NCBI GenBank assembly: GCA_020636905.1
Contig: JACJWX010000012.1
Location: 38,802 to 102,801 of the forward strand
Direction: 5' to 3'
Length of the DNA stretch: 64,000 nucleotides
From: Actinomycetota bacterium
GTDB lineage: Bacteria > Actinomycetota > Thermoleophilia > Miltoncostaeales > Miltoncostaeaceae
The stretch's first letter is position 1. Each line of letters starts with the position of its first letter. The position numbers and the translations under genes are program-made. The notes below the pieces were generated by a model. It was given only the letters and a program-made list of their open reading frames with translations, did no database searches and was not told where the DNA came from. Shown one piece after another: positions 16,583-25,084 of this stretch.

Positions 16583-17646
16583 AGAAGCGCATGCGCCAGG
16601 CGCTCGCCGATCGGGAACCGCCGGCCCCCGCCCGGGCGGGAGCGGACGCATGGCCGCTGAGCGAGCCGTTCCGCGTCGGCGGTGTCGAGATCCCGAATCG
16701 TGTGGTGCAGGCGCCCCTCGCCGGCATCGCCAACTGGCCGTTCCGCCTCCAGGCGCAGCGGCACGGCGCGGGCCTCGCCGTGTCCGAGATGATCGCGAGC
16801 ATGGGCGTCGCCCACGGCAACCAGCGCACCGTCGACATGCTGGAGGTCGATCCGCGGGAGGGCCTCACCGCGATCCAGGTCTTCGGCGCGAGCCCCGACG
16901 CGATGGCGAGTGCCGCCCGGGCCGCCGAGGCGGCCGGCGCCTGCATGGTGGACATCAACATGGGGTGCCCCGTGCACAAGGTCTGCAAGACCGGCGCGGG
17001 GTCGTCGCTGCTCGGCGATCCGGAGCTGGCCGAGCGCGTGGTCGCCGCGATGGTCGACGCGGTGTCGATCCCGGTCACCGTCAAGATGCGCCGCGGCCTC
17101 ACCCCTGACGAGGCGCGGCCGGTCGACTTCGCCAGGAGGATGGAGGACGCCGGCGCATCGGCGATCGCGTTCCACCCCCGCGCCGCGGCCGAGGAGTACC
17201 GCGGGCAGGCCGATCACACCATCACCACACGGGTCGTGGAGGCGGTGGACATTCCCGTGGTGGCGAGCGGTGACATCACCACGGCGGAGCGAGCGAGGGC
17301 GGTGCACGAGGAGACCGGCTGCGCCGCCGTGATGATCGGCCGCGCCGCGCTCGGAAACCCGTGGATCTTCCATGCGATGGCGACCGGTGAACCGAGCCGG
17401 CGACCGGCACTCGACGGCGTGATCGAGGAACTCTGCTCGTTCGCCCTCGATCAGCGCCGGGTCCTCGGCGATCGGCGGGCGATGCACGTGCTGCGGAAGT
17501 TCTATCCCTGGTACCTGGCCGGCGAGCCGGTCGACCAGGGCACCGTCGCGGACCTGTTGCGCATCGACGATCTCGACACGGTCCTGGATCGGCTCCGTGG
17601 TCTCGCGACGGGGGATCCGCTTGCAACCGTACCCGGGCTGAACTAG
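16579..17646 (+). CDS. dus: tRNA-dihydrouridine synthase (DusB type)
   Basis: An FMN-dependent enzyme reducing specific uridines in the tRNA D-loop. 355 residues with a TIM-barrel core: VQAPLAGIANWPFR at the first strand, the catalytic Cys in INMGCPVHKVCKTGAGSSL, IAFHPRAAAEEYRG and VASGDITT plus MIGRAALGNPWIF for flavin phosphate. A C-terminal helical tRNA-binding domain follows. An extra 30-residue Arg/Pro-rich head precedes the conserved region. Placement between coaX and lysS matches dusB-lysS linkage in Firmicutes. Confidence 0.92.
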   Translation: MKKRMRQALADREPPAPARAGADAWPLSEPFRVGGVEIPNRVVQAPLAGIANWPFRLQAQRHGAGLAVSEMIASMGVAHGNQRTVDMLEVDPREGLTAIQVFGASPDAMASAARAAEAAGACMVDINMGCPVHKVCKTGAGSSLLGDPELAERVVAAMVDAVSIPVTVKMRRGLTPDEARPVDFARRMEDAGASAIAFHPRAAAEEYRGQADHTITTRVVEAVDIPVVASGDITTAERARAVHEETGCAAVMIGRAALGNPWIFHAMATGEPSRRPALDGVIEELCSFALDQRRVLGDRRAMHVLRKFYPWYLAGEPVDQGTVADLLRIDDLDTVLDRLRGLATGDPLATVPGLN

Positions 17647-17727
17647 CGTTCTGCGCCGCTCTCGACCTGTACTTCCCGCGGATCCGCGACGGCGACGGCC
17701 GTGCGTGGACGAAGGAGATCCAGCCTG

Positions 17728-18216
17728 ATGGACCGTGAAGTCATCCTCACCGAAGAGGGGTATCGCAAGCTCAAGGAAGAGATCGAATACCTCTCCACCG
17801 CCAAGCGCCGCGAGGTTGCTGAACGCATCAAAGAAGCCCGCGAGTTCGGCGACATCTCGGAGAACTCCGAGTACGACGACGCCAAGAACGAACAGGCGCA
17901 CGTCGAGAGTCGTATCCAGATTCTCGAGCAGAAACTCCGCAACGCCCGGATCGTGGACACCGAGCACATCGCGACCGACACCGTGTCGATCGGCGCGAAG
18001 GTGACGCTCAAGAACACCAAGAGCAAGGAGCAGGTCGAGTACTCCATCGTGGGGTCCTCGGAGGCCAACCCGCGCAGGGGACGCCTGTCCAACGAGAGCC
18101 CGGTCGGCAAGGCGCTGCTCGGCCGCAAGAAGGGCGAGAAGGTCACCGTGCCCGCTCCCCGCGGCGCGATCGAGTACCAGGTCGTGAAGATCGAGGCGGG
18201 GGATGCCGGCGACTGA
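17728..18216 (+). CDS. greA: Transcription elongation factor GreA
   Basis: Rescues backtracked RNA polymerase by stimulating transcript cleavage. 162 residues. The N-terminal antiparallel coiled coil (LTEEGYRKLKEEIEYLSTAKRREVAERIKEARE) carries the acidic tip GDISENSEYDDAKNEQ. The C-terminal FKBP-like domain ends with SPVGKALLGRKKGEKVTVPAP. AAGGAGATC seven bases before the ATG marks the start and excludes an upstream nine-residue extension. The last 14 bases overlap lysS. Confidence 0.95.
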   Translation: MDREVILTEEGYRKLKEEIEYLSTAKRREVAERIKEAREFGDISENSEYDDAKNEQAHVESRIQILEQKLRNARIVDTEHIATDTVSIGAKVTLKNTKSKEQVEYSIVGSSEANPRRGRLSNESPVGKALLGRKKGEKVTVPAPRGAIEYQVVKIEAGDAGD

Positions 18217-19702
18217 GCCCGACGGCGTCGACGCCGTTGGTCTCGACCGCCTGATCGCGGAACGTCGCTCGAAGGCGGATGCGCTTCGCGCCGCCGGGAT
18301 CGAGCCGTTCCCGAACACGTTCCCGGGTCGCCGTCCCATCGCTGAGGTTCGTGCGGCCCACGAAGCTCTCGAGCCCGGTGACGAGGGCACGGAGGTCCTA
18401 CGGGTCGCCGGACGCCTGACCGCGCGACGCGGCCAGGGGAAGGTGGCGTTCCTGGACCTGGAGGATCGCGACGGCCGCATCCAGGTGTGGGCGTCGATCG
18501 ATCGCCTCGGCGAGGAGGCCATGGGACGCCTGCTGGAGTCGGACCTCGGCGACCTGCTCGGGGTCGAGGGTCCCGTGGCCCGCACCAGGCGCGGCGAGCT
18601 GTCCGTGGTGGCCGCCGAGGTGACGCTCCTGGCGAAGGCGCTGCGCCCACCGCCCGACAAGCACGCCGGGTTGAAGGATCCTGAGACGCGCTACCGGCAG
18701 CGCTACCTCGACCTGCTCAGCAACGACGACGTGCGTGGCACCTTCGTGGCCCGGGCGAAGACGATCGCGGCGATCCGCCGCTTCCTTGAGGACCGCGGGT
18801 TCCTCGAGGTCGAAACACCCGCGCTGCAGCCGATGTACGGGGGCGCCGCGGCGCGACCGTTCGTGACCCACCACAACCAGCTCGATCGCGACCTCTACCT
18901 GCGGATCGCGCCGGAGCTCTACCTCAAGCGCTGCCTGGTGGGGGGCCTCGAACGGGTCTATGAACTCGGCAAGAACTTCCGCAACGAGGGCGTGAGCTTC
19001 AAGCACAACCCCGAGTTCACGACGCTCGAAACCTACGAGGCGTACGTCGACTACGCGCACGTCGCCGAGATGCTCGAATCGATGGTCCACGAGGCCGCGG
19101 TGGCGGCCACGGGTGGATCGACGGTCGCCTGGGGCGACCACGTCATCGACTTCACGCCGCCCTGGACCCGGCTGGACCTCCGCGACGCCATCGGCGCGGC
19201 GAGCGGCATCGACGTCCGCGAGCACACCACCGCGGAGGCGCTCCGCGACGCCATGCGGGCCGGGGGGCTGGAAGCCCCCGACGACACCCCCTGGGCGAAG
19301 CTGCTGGACGCGCTCCTGACCCAGACGCTCGAACCCACCCTGATCCAGCCCACGTTCCTGCTGAATTACCCGCTGGAGCTCTCGCCGTTCGCCAAGCGCA
19401 CCTCCGACGATCCGGGCACGGTCGAGCGCTTCGAGGCGTTCGTCGGCGGGATGGAGATCGCCAACGCTTTTACCGAGTTGAACGACCCCGACGACCAGCG
19501 CGAGCGATTCGCGATGCAGCAGGCCGACCGGGAGGCCGGGGACGACGAGGCGCAACCCATGGACGAGGACTTCCTGGCCGCGCTCGAGCACGGGATGCCG
19601 CCCGCGGGCGGACTGGGCGTCGGGATCGACCGCCTGGTCATGCTGTTCACCGGGAAGAGCAGCATTCGCGAGGTGATCCTCTTCCCGGCCATGCGCTCGT
19701 GA
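18203..19702 (+). CDS. lysS: Lysyl-tRNA synthetase, class II
   Basis: Charges tRNA-Lys. 499 residues: an N-terminal OB-fold anticodon domain (VAGRLTARRGQGKVAFLDLEDRDGRIQVW), then the class II core. The core has motif 1 around RRFLEDRGFLEVETPAL, motif 2 FRNEGVSFKHNPEFTTLE and motif 3 GLGVGIDRLVMLFTGKSSIREVILFP. The catalytic region includes ELYLKRCLVGGLERVYELGKNFRNEG. The start overlaps greA, and the stop overlaps the receiver gene (GTGA). Confidence 0.96.
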   Translation: MPATEPDGVDAVGLDRLIAERRSKADALRAAGIEPFPNTFPGRRPIAEVRAAHEALEPGDEGTEVLRVAGRLTARRGQGKVAFLDLEDRDGRIQVWASIDRLGEEAMGRLLESDLGDLLGVEGPVARTRRGELSVVAAEVTLLAKALRPPPDKHAGLKDPETRYRQRYLDLLSNDDVRGTFVARAKTIAAIRRFLEDRGFLEVETPALQPMYGGAAARPFVTHHNQLDRDLYLRIAPELYLKRCLVGGLERVYELGKNFRNEGVSFKHNPEFTTLETYEAYVDYAHVAEMLESMVHEAAVAATGGSTVAWGDHVIDFTPPWTRLDLRDAIGAASGIDVREHTTAEALRDAMRAGGLEAPDDTPWAKLLDALLTQTLEPTLIQPTFLLNYPLELSPFAKRTSDDPGTVERFEAFVGGMEIANAFTELNDPDDQRERFAMQQADREAGDDEAQPMDEDFLAALEHGMPPAGGLGVGIDRLVMLFTGKSSIREVILFPAMRS

Positions 19703-20082
19703 GCTCCGACGCGCGGGTCGCGCTCGTCGCCGACGACGACGCCGAGATCCGGGCACTGGTGTCGTTGCGGCTCCAGCGTGCGGGCTACCGGGTGGTCGAG
19801 GCCGGTGATGCCGACACCGCGATCCGCATGATCGGCGATCGCGCACCCGACGTCGCGGTCCTCGACGTGATGATGCCGGGAGGCGGCCTCGAAGTCGCCG
19901 CCAGGCTTCGCGAGCATTCGGAGTGCGCCATCGTGATGCTCTCGGCGCTTGGCGGCGCGGGCGACCTCAGGCGCGCCTACGACGCCGGTGCCGACGACTA
20001 CGTCGTCAAGCCGTTCGACGCGCGCGACCTCGTCGAGCGGGTGGAACGGGCGCGACGAGGGTCGGACGCGCGCACGCACTAG
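19699..20082 (+). CDS. Stand-alone response-regulator receiver domain
   Basis: 127 residues with only a CheY-like receiver and no output domain. The acidic pair is ADDDAEIR, the phosphoacceptor Asp is in VAVLDVMMPGGG, the conserved Ser is in VMLSAL, and the Lys is in DDYVVKPFDA. All catalytic positions are intact. It is translationally coupled to lysS by a GTGA overlap. No histidine kinase is adjacent. The degenerate kinase near 57.7 kb is the only kinase-like protein in the window, and it lacks its own His. Confidence 0.88.
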   Translation: MSSDARVALVADDDAEIRALVSLRLQRAGYRVVEAGDADTAIRMIGDRAPDVAVLDVMMPGGGLEVAARLREHSECAIVMLSALGGAGDLRRAYDAGADDYVVKPFDARDLVERVERARRGSDARTH

Positions 20083-20244
20083 GAGCCTGTCAGAGACGTC
20101 GGCGGGGAGTCCGGCGGCTGCGTGGCGGCACGCTGGGGCGTTGTCGAGAACCTGGATGCCGTATGAATCCAGCCCGTCTCCTCCTTCCAGCGCTTGCCAT
20201 TCGCTCGCCTGCCACGCAGCCGCCACGTTCTTTGACAGGCTCCT
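20081..20244. mobile_element. MITE-like element: 164 bp with nested perfect inverted repeats
   Basis: The outer 12-bp arms are perfect inverted copies: AGGAGCCTGTCA at 20081-20092 and its complement at 20233-20244. A second, inner 14-bp pair GGCGGCTGCGTGGC lies at 20113-20126, with its complement at 20211-20224. The left arm has about 12 extra bases between the two blocks. The centre has no coding potential I trust. The left end overlaps the stop codon of the receiver gene. The layout fits a non-autonomous IS derivative or a large folded RNA; no clear target-site duplication is seen. Confidence 0.5.
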
Positions 20245-20319
20245 GGGCGTCGCGTCACCGAACAGGGCGAGAGCTGCTAAGGTCCCTCGCCGTTTCGCAT
20301 CGATCAGTTCGAGGAGTTC

Positions 20320-20595
20320 ATGGCCAAACCGAGGGCCCGCAGCCGATCCAAGAAGAAGGGCAAGGGCATCAGCCCCACCCAGCGCAAGCGCCGTCCCCAG
20401 CTTCCGCTGGAGGACCTCGACTGGAAGAACTTCCCGTCGTTGCGTCGCTTCGTCAGCGAACGCGGCAAGATCCGCTCACGGCGGATCACCGGACTGTCGC
20501 GGCGCCAGCAGTCGCAGATCGCCAAGGCGGTCAAGCGAGCCCGTGAGATGGGGCTCCTCGCCTACCCCGATCAGGACCGGAAGGTCCGCCACTAG
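20320..20595 (+). CDS. rpsR: Ribosomal protein bS18, cysteine-free form
   Basis: A small-subunit protein that binds 16S rRNA with S6. 91 residues: a long basic head (MAKPRARSRSKKKGKG), then the S18 core DLDWKNFPSLRRFVSERGKIRSRRITGLSRRQQSQIAKAVKRAREMGLLAY. Zinc-binding S18 has CxxC-type Cys before the core; none is present here. The gene stands alone instead of in an rpsF-ssb-rpsR-rplI operon. GAGGAG four bases before the ATG supports the start. It may be a zinc-independent paralogue used under zinc limitation, as in other Actinobacteria (inference); a second copy elsewhere would decide. Confidence 0.88.
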   Translation: MAKPRARSRSKKKGKGISPTQRKRRPQLPLEDLDWKNFPSLRRFVSERGKIRSRRITGLSRRQQSQIAKAVKRAREMGLLAYPDQDRKVRH

Positions 20596-20605
20596 GACGT
20601 CCCCG

Positions 20606-20624
20606 CCCCGCGCTCGACGCGGGG
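20606..20624 (+). terminator. GC hairpin after rpsR
   Basis: Perfect 7-bp stem CCCCGCG/CGCGGGG with loop CTCGA, eleven bases after the rpsR stop. There is no U-tract, so termination would need help from Rho or the hairpin alone. Confidence 0.45.
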
Positions 20625-20644
20625 CCGGAGCGAAGATCCGTCGA

Positions 20645-20672
20645 ACGCCGTGGCGACCGGTCGCCACGGCGT
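20645..20672. repeat. 28-bp perfect palindrome
   Basis: A perfect 28-base dyad centred on ACCGGT (half-site ACGCCGTGGCGACC). It lies 28 bases before the zinc-ribbon ATG and 49 bases after the rpsR stop. It could be a transcript hairpin or a two-fold operator. It is not followed by a U-tract. Confidence 0.5.
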
Positions 20673-20700
20673 CGGCCGGACGTCCTGCCACACTCCGGGC

Positions 20701-20847
20701 ATGGAGTGTTGTCCGATGTGTGACGGAGCCCTGGTGTGGCGCCAGAACGGGGTCTGGTGCGACCGGTGCCATCGCAAGGTCGAGACCTGTTGCGAAGGCG
20801 CGCCTCAGCCGTGTGGAGAGACGCCTCGTCCGAACGGCGGCGCCTGA
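20701..20847 (+). CDS. Tiny zinc-ribbon protein
   Basis: 48 residues. CPMC and CDRC pairs (in MECCPMCDGALVWRQNGVWCDRCHRKV) form an apparent four-Cys zinc ribbon, and several further Cys lie near the tail (ETCCEGAPQPC). I do not recognise the family. Supporting evidence is the regular spacing of the two CxxC knuckles and codon bias. Against it: the ribosome site is weak and the gene is very short. It sits just downstream of the zinc-free S18 gene, an interesting neighbour if zinc is the common theme. Confidence 0.5.
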   Translation: MECCPMCDGALVWRQNGVWCDRCHRKVETCCEGAPQPCGETPRPNGGA

Positions 20848-21119
20848 ACCGCCCATCCGGGGGTGGCGCCGGTACGCGGTCGTGACCGAGCATTTGAGAC
20901 GGACTCACCTCCAACCGATGTCAGCGGGAACCAGCGGGGGTCGTGCTACCATCGGCGATCTCTGCGAACGCGTCTATTGCGGCCACAATGGGGATGTTGT
21001 GCGGTATTTCGGCAGCTTTGCCAGCATCATCGAAGCGCAGTCGAGCCCTCGACACCCCGGTCAACGCGGTGCCCGTCGTCCCCACGCCGGTGTCCGCATG
21101 AGTAGGAGGTGTCTCCCCA
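20848..21119. promoter_or_regulatory. Leader region of clpC
   Basis: 272 bp without a credible gene. A TACCAT hexamer in GTGCTACCATC (about 20943-20953) is a possible -10. I see no CIRCE (TTAGCACTC) or clear CtsR repeat. AGGAGGT lies just before the clpC TTG start. Heat-shock control cannot be assigned from sequence. Confidence 0.3.
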
Positions 21120-23630
21120 TTGTTTGAGCGGTTTACCGAACGCGCGCGGCAGGTGGTGGTGCTTGCGCAGGAGGAAGCGCGCACTCTCAAGCACAATTAC
21201 ATCGGGACCGAGCACATCCTGCTGGGGCTGCTCCGTGAAGAGGAGGGCCTCGCGGCCCGCGTCCTCGAGCAGCTCGAGATCACGGTCGAAGAGGTCCGCG
21301 CCCAGGTCATCCGGATCGTCGGATCCGGCGAAGAGGTCACCTCGGGACAGATCCCGTTCACGCCGCGGGCCAAGAAGGTGCTCGAGCTGGCGCTCCGCGA
21401 GGCGCTGTCACTTGGGCACAACTACATCGGCACCGAGCACATCCTGCTCGGCCTGGTTCGTGAGAACGAGGGCGTCGCCGCTCGCATCCTCACCGACTTC
21501 GACGCGGACAGCGAGAAAATCCGCAACGAGATCATCCGCATGCTCTCCGGCCCCGGCCGTCGCCAGCAGGGCGGGCAGGCCGCGGGTCAGCAGCAGGACA
21601 AGAAGTCGAGCAAGCTGCTGGAGCAGTTCGGCCGCAACCTCACCAAGATCGCGGCGGACGGCAAGCTCGACCCCGTGGTGGGACGCCAGCAGGAAATCGA
21701 GCGCGTCATGCAGATCCTGTCGCGCCGCACCAAGAACAATCCGGTCCTGATCGGAGAGCCGGGGGTCGGCAAGACCGCCGTCGTCGAGGGGCTGGCGCAG
21801 CGCATCGCCAGCAACCAGGTTCCGGAACTGCTCAAGAACAAGCAGATCTACACCCTGGATCTCGCGGCGCTGGTGGCCGGGTCCAAGTACCGCGGCGAGT
21901 TCGAGGAGCGCCTCAAGAAGGTGATGAAGGAGATCACCCAGCGGGGCGACATCATCCTGTTCATCGACGAGATCCACAATCTCGTCGGCGCCGGTGCCGC
22001 TGAGGGCGCCATCGACGCCGCCAGCATCCTGAAGCCGGCATTGGCCCGCGGTGAGCTGCAGACCGTTGGCGCGACCACGCTCGACGAGTACCGCAAGTAC
22101 CTCGAGCGCGATTCGGCCCTCGAGCGCCGCTTCCAGCAGATCCGGGTCGACGAGCCCTCCCAGGAGGAGACCGTCCAGATCCTGCGGGGCCTCCGCGATC
22201 GCTACGAAGAGCACCACAAGTGCACGATCACGGACGAGGCGCTCGAAGCCGCCGCGAATCTCGCGGACCGCTACATCTCGGAGCGATTCCTCCCGGACAA
22301 GGCCATCGACCTCATCGATGAGGCCTCCAGCCGGATGCGCATCAAGACCATGACGGCCCCGCCGTCGTACCGCGAGCTCGAGGACGAGATCGAGTCGGTG
22401 CGCAAGGAGAAGGAAGCCGCCATCGAGGCGCAGGAGTTCGAGAAGGCCGCGAACCTCCGCGACAACGAGCGGCGCCTCACCAACAAGAAGCGCGACCTCG
22501 AAGAGGAGTGGAAGTCCGAGGACGGCGGTCCGCGGCCGTCCATCGGCGAGGAAGAGATCGCCGACATCGTCTCGATGTGGACCGGTATCCCGGTGTTCAA
22601 GCTCACCGAGGCCGAGTCCCGCAAGCTGCTGCGGATGGAGGACGAACTCCACAAGCGCGTCATCGGTCAGGAAGCCGCCATCGCGGCGGTGAGCCGTGCC
22701 ATCCGGCGGACCCGTGCGGGTATCAAGGATCCGAAGCGCCCGGCCGGGAGCTTCATCTTCCTGGGCCCCTCCGGCGTCGGGAAGACCGAACTCGCGCGGA
22801 CGCTCGCCGAATTCCTGTTCGGCGACGAGGACTCGATGATCCAGGTCGACATGTCCGAGTACATGGAGAAGCACGCGGTGAGCCGCCTCGTCGGCTCGCC
22901 TCCGGGCTACGTCGGCTTCGACGAGGGCGGGCAGCTCACCGAGCAGGTGCGCCGCAAGCCGTACTCGGTCGTGCTCCTCGACGAGGTCGAGAAGGCGCAT
23001 CCCGAGGTGTTCAACATCCTCCTCCAGATCCTGGAGGACGGACGACTGACGGACTCGCAGGGCCGGTCGGTCGACTTCCGCAACACCATCGTGATCATGA
23101 CCTCGAACATCGGCGCCAGCGAGATCTCCCGCAACACGCCGCTGGGCTTCTCGGTCTCCGATGAGACCGGCCTGTCGTACGACGACATGAAGTCGCGCGT
23201 CATGGGCGAGCTGAAGAAGGTCTTCCGGCCCGAGCTGCTCAACCGGATCGACGAGGTCATCGTCTTCCACAAGCTGACGAGGGACGAGATCACCGAGATC
23301 GTCGACCTGCTCCTCGTGCGGCTCAAGAAGCAGATGGGCGAGCACGGACTCGCGCTCCAGCTCACCGAGGCGGCGAAGGACCTGCTCGTCGAGCAGGGCT
23401 ACGACCCCGCCATGGGTGCTCGTCCGCTCCGCCGTGCCATCCAGCGCCTCATCGAGGACCCGCTGGCCGACGAACTGCTCAAGGGTTCGCTGCCGGAGGG
23501 AACCACGGTCGTGGTCGAGCGGGACGGCGAAGAGATGAAGCTGGAAACCTCCAAGACGGAACCCGAGGTGGTTGCGGCCGCCAGCGGTGCCGGCCAGGAG
23601 GAACAGGCCCAGGACACTCCTGAGTCGTAG
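21120..23630 (+). CDS. clpC: ATP-dependent Clp protease ATP-binding subunit ClpC
   Basis: An AAA+ unfoldase that feeds ClpP. 836 residues, starting at TTG (MFERFTERARQVV) with AGGAGGT upstream. Two Clp-N repeats fill residues 1-140 (the YIGTEHILLGL motif occurs twice). D1 has Walker A GEPGVGKT near 213. A UVR-like coiled middle domain lies at about 425-460. D2 has GPSGVGKT near 552, with LLDEVEKAHPEVFNILLQILEDG. ClpC carries out protein quality control and regulated proteolysis in Actinobacteria, normally with adaptors. It starts the clpC-radA-carD-yacL block; mcsA/mcsB/ctsR are absent. Confidence 0.96.
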   Translation: MFERFTERARQVVVLAQEEARTLKHNYIGTEHILLGLLREEEGLAARVLEQLEITVEEVRAQVIRIVGSGEEVTSGQIPFTPRAKKVLELALREALSLGHNYIGTEHILLGLVRENEGVAARILTDFDADSEKIRNEIIRMLSGPGRRQQGGQAAGQQQDKKSSKLLEQFGRNLTKIAADGKLDPVVGRQQEIERVMQILSRRTKNNPVLIGEPGVGKTAVVEGLAQRIASNQVPELLKNKQIYTLDLAALVAGSKYRGEFEERLKKVMKEITQRGDIILFIDEIHNLVGAGAAEGAIDAASILKPALARGELQTVGATTLDEYRKYLERDSALERRFQQIRVDEPSQEETVQILRGLRDRYEEHHKCTITDEALEAAANLADRYISERFLPDKAIDLIDEASSRMRIKTMTAPPSYRELEDEIESVRKEKEAAIEAQEFEKAANLRDNERRLTNKKRDLEEEWKSEDGGPRPSIGEEEIADIVSMWTGIPVFKLTEAESRKLLRMEDELHKRVIGQEAAIAAVSRAIRRTRAGIKDPKRPAGSFIFLGPSGVGKTELARTLAEFLFGDEDSMIQVDMSEYMEKHAVSRLVGSPPGYVGFDEGGQLTEQVRRKPYSVVLLDEVEKAHPEVFNILLQILEDGRLTDSQGRSVDFRNTIVIMTSNIGASEISRNTPLGFSVSDETGLSYDDMKSRVMGELKKVFRPELLNRIDEVIVFHKLTRDEITEIVDLLLVRLKKQMGEHGLALQLTEAAKDLLVEQGYDPAMGARPLRRAIQRLIEDPLADELLKGSLPEGTTVVVERDGEEMKLETSKTEPEVVAAASGAGQEEQAQDTPES

Positions 23631-23645
23631 GGCGTCGTGAACCGT

Positions 23646-23667
23646 GGGGGCCCCGCGAGGGGCCCCC
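23646..23667 (+). terminator. Intrinsic terminator of clpC
   Basis: A 9-bp perfect stem GGGGGCCCC/GGGGCCCCC closes a GCGA (GNRA) tetraloop 15 bases after the clpC stop, followed by GATCTTTG. The short U-run makes this one of the better terminators in the window. radA would then need its own promoter or read-through. Confidence 0.75.
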
Positions 23668-23687
23668 GATCTTTGTCCTAGGAGCAC

Positions 23688-25043
23688 GTGGCACGAACTC
23701 GCACACAGGACGTCTTTGTCTGCGCCGAGTGCCAGGCGGTGCATCCTCGATGGATCGGGCGGTGCACCGGCTGCGGTGCGTGGGGGACGGTCGAGGCCGC
23801 CCAGCGGACCACTCGTCCCACCCGCCCGCTCGAGGCCGTGCCCGCGCCGGTTCGGCTCGGCGATGCCGCCGATCCGCCGCCGCCCCGGCTGTCGACGGGC
23901 ATCGAGGAACTGGATCGCGTGCTCGGCGGCGGCATCGTGCCCGGTTCACTCGTGCTGCTGGGCGGGGAACCCGGAATTGGCAAGAGCACCCTGGTGCTGC
24001 AGGCGCTGGCTCATCTCAGCGCCGACCGCGAGGTGTTGCTGATCACCGGCGAGGAGTCGCTCAGCCAGGTGCGGTCGCGGTCGCAACGATTGAGCGCGGC
24101 GACCGATCAGGTCGGCATCCTCGCCGAAGTCCGCCTGGAGTCGGTGATCGCGGCGCTCGAGGCGCACAATCCCGCGGTTTGCGCCATTGATTCGATCCAG
24201 ACGCTCGTGTCAGATGCCGTAGACGGGGGACCGGGTTCGGTCTCCCAGGTCCGACAGGCGACGGCCGAGCTCATGCGGGTGGCGAAGTCTCGTGACATCG
24301 CGATGATCGTGGTCGGACAGGTGACCAAGGACGGCGGCATCGCCGGGCCGCGCATGCTGGAGCACATGGTCGACTGCGTCATGACATTCGACGGCGAGGA
24401 GATGCGTTCGCTGCGCATCCTTCGCTCACTCAAGAACCGTTTCGGCTCGACCAACGAGTCCGGAATGATGGAGATGCGCCCCGAGGGGCTCGTCTCCGTT
24501 CCCGATCCCAGTGCACACCTCCTCTCGGAGGTCGGCGATCGGGTCGGATCGTGCATCTTCCCCGCCATTGAGGGAAGCCGCGCGGTCCTTGTGGAGATCC
24601 AGGCCCTCGTGGGCCACACGGAGGTGGTCCCGCCGCGGCGCGTTGCGGTGGGCGTGGATCGCACACGGTTGGCGCAGGTCATCGCCGTGCTCTCGCGGCA
24701 CGCCGGCCTGCGACTGGGAGACCAGGATGTGTTCGTGAGCGTGGCCGGAGGCGCCAGGGCACTCGACCCTGCCGCCGACCTCGCCATCGCGCTCGCCATC
24801 GTCAGTGCTCACCGCGGCGTGCCCCTCACGCGTGGTCTGGCGACGTTCGGCGAGATCGGACTGACCGGGGGCATCCGCCCGTCCGGTCATGCGGCACGAC
24901 GACTGGGAGCGGTTGCGGCCCAGGGGCTGGATCTCGCAGTATTGCCACGGATGGCAGATGAAGGCGTCGGCACTCCTCGGGGGCTGCGCCTTGCAACGGT
25001 GGAAGACATCACGGCGGCAGTGGACGTCGGGTGCGCACGATGA
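23688..25043 (+). CDS. radA: DNA repair protein RadA (Sms)
   Basis: A RecA-like branch-migration helicase in recombination. 451 residues. The N-terminal four-Cys zinc finger is visible (CAECQAVHPRWIGRCTGCGAWGT). Next come Walker A GGEPGIGKST, the RadA-specific KNRFGSTNE motif and a C-terminal Lon-protease-like domain (GLATFGEIGLTGGIRPSGHAARRLGA). The GTG start is preceded by TAGGAG at short spacing. Adjacent clpC-radA order is widely conserved. Its stop lies inside the possible extended start of carD. Confidence 0.95.
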   Translation: MARTRTQDVFVCAECQAVHPRWIGRCTGCGAWGTVEAAQRTTRPTRPLEAVPAPVRLGDAADPPPPRLSTGIEELDRVLGGGIVPGSLVLLGGEPGIGKSTLVLQALAHLSADREVLLITGEESLSQVRSRSQRLSAATDQVGILAEVRLESVIAALEAHNPAVCAIDSIQTLVSDAVDGGPGSVSQVRQATAELMRVAKSRDIAMIVVGQVTKDGGIAGPRMLEHMVDCVMTFDGEEMRSLRILRSLKNRFGSTNESGMMEMRPEGLVSVPDPSAHLLSEVGDRVGSCIFPAIEGSRAVLVEIQALVGHTEVVPPRRVAVGVDRTRLAQVIAVLSRHAGLRLGDQDVFVSVAGGARALDPAADLAIALAIVSAHRGVPLTRGLATFGEIGLTGGIRPSGHAARRLGAVAAQGLDLAVLPRMADEGVGTPRGLRLATVEDITAAVDVGCAR

Positions 25044-25084
25044 TCGACACCGGGCGACTGTCAATGAGCGATCAGGGGGGATGC

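Noticed and set aside
16021..18660. 879-residue minus-strand open frame
   Set aside because: Runs across coaX, dus, greA and lysS in antisense; all four are firm genes on the plus strand.
19366..20226. Possible transposase or protein ending in the inverted-repeat element
   Set aside because: The frame is mostly antisense to lysS and the receiver gene and shows no DDE or other transposase motif.
21408..23744. 778-residue minus-strand open frame
   Set aside because: Antisense to clpC; no recognisable domain.
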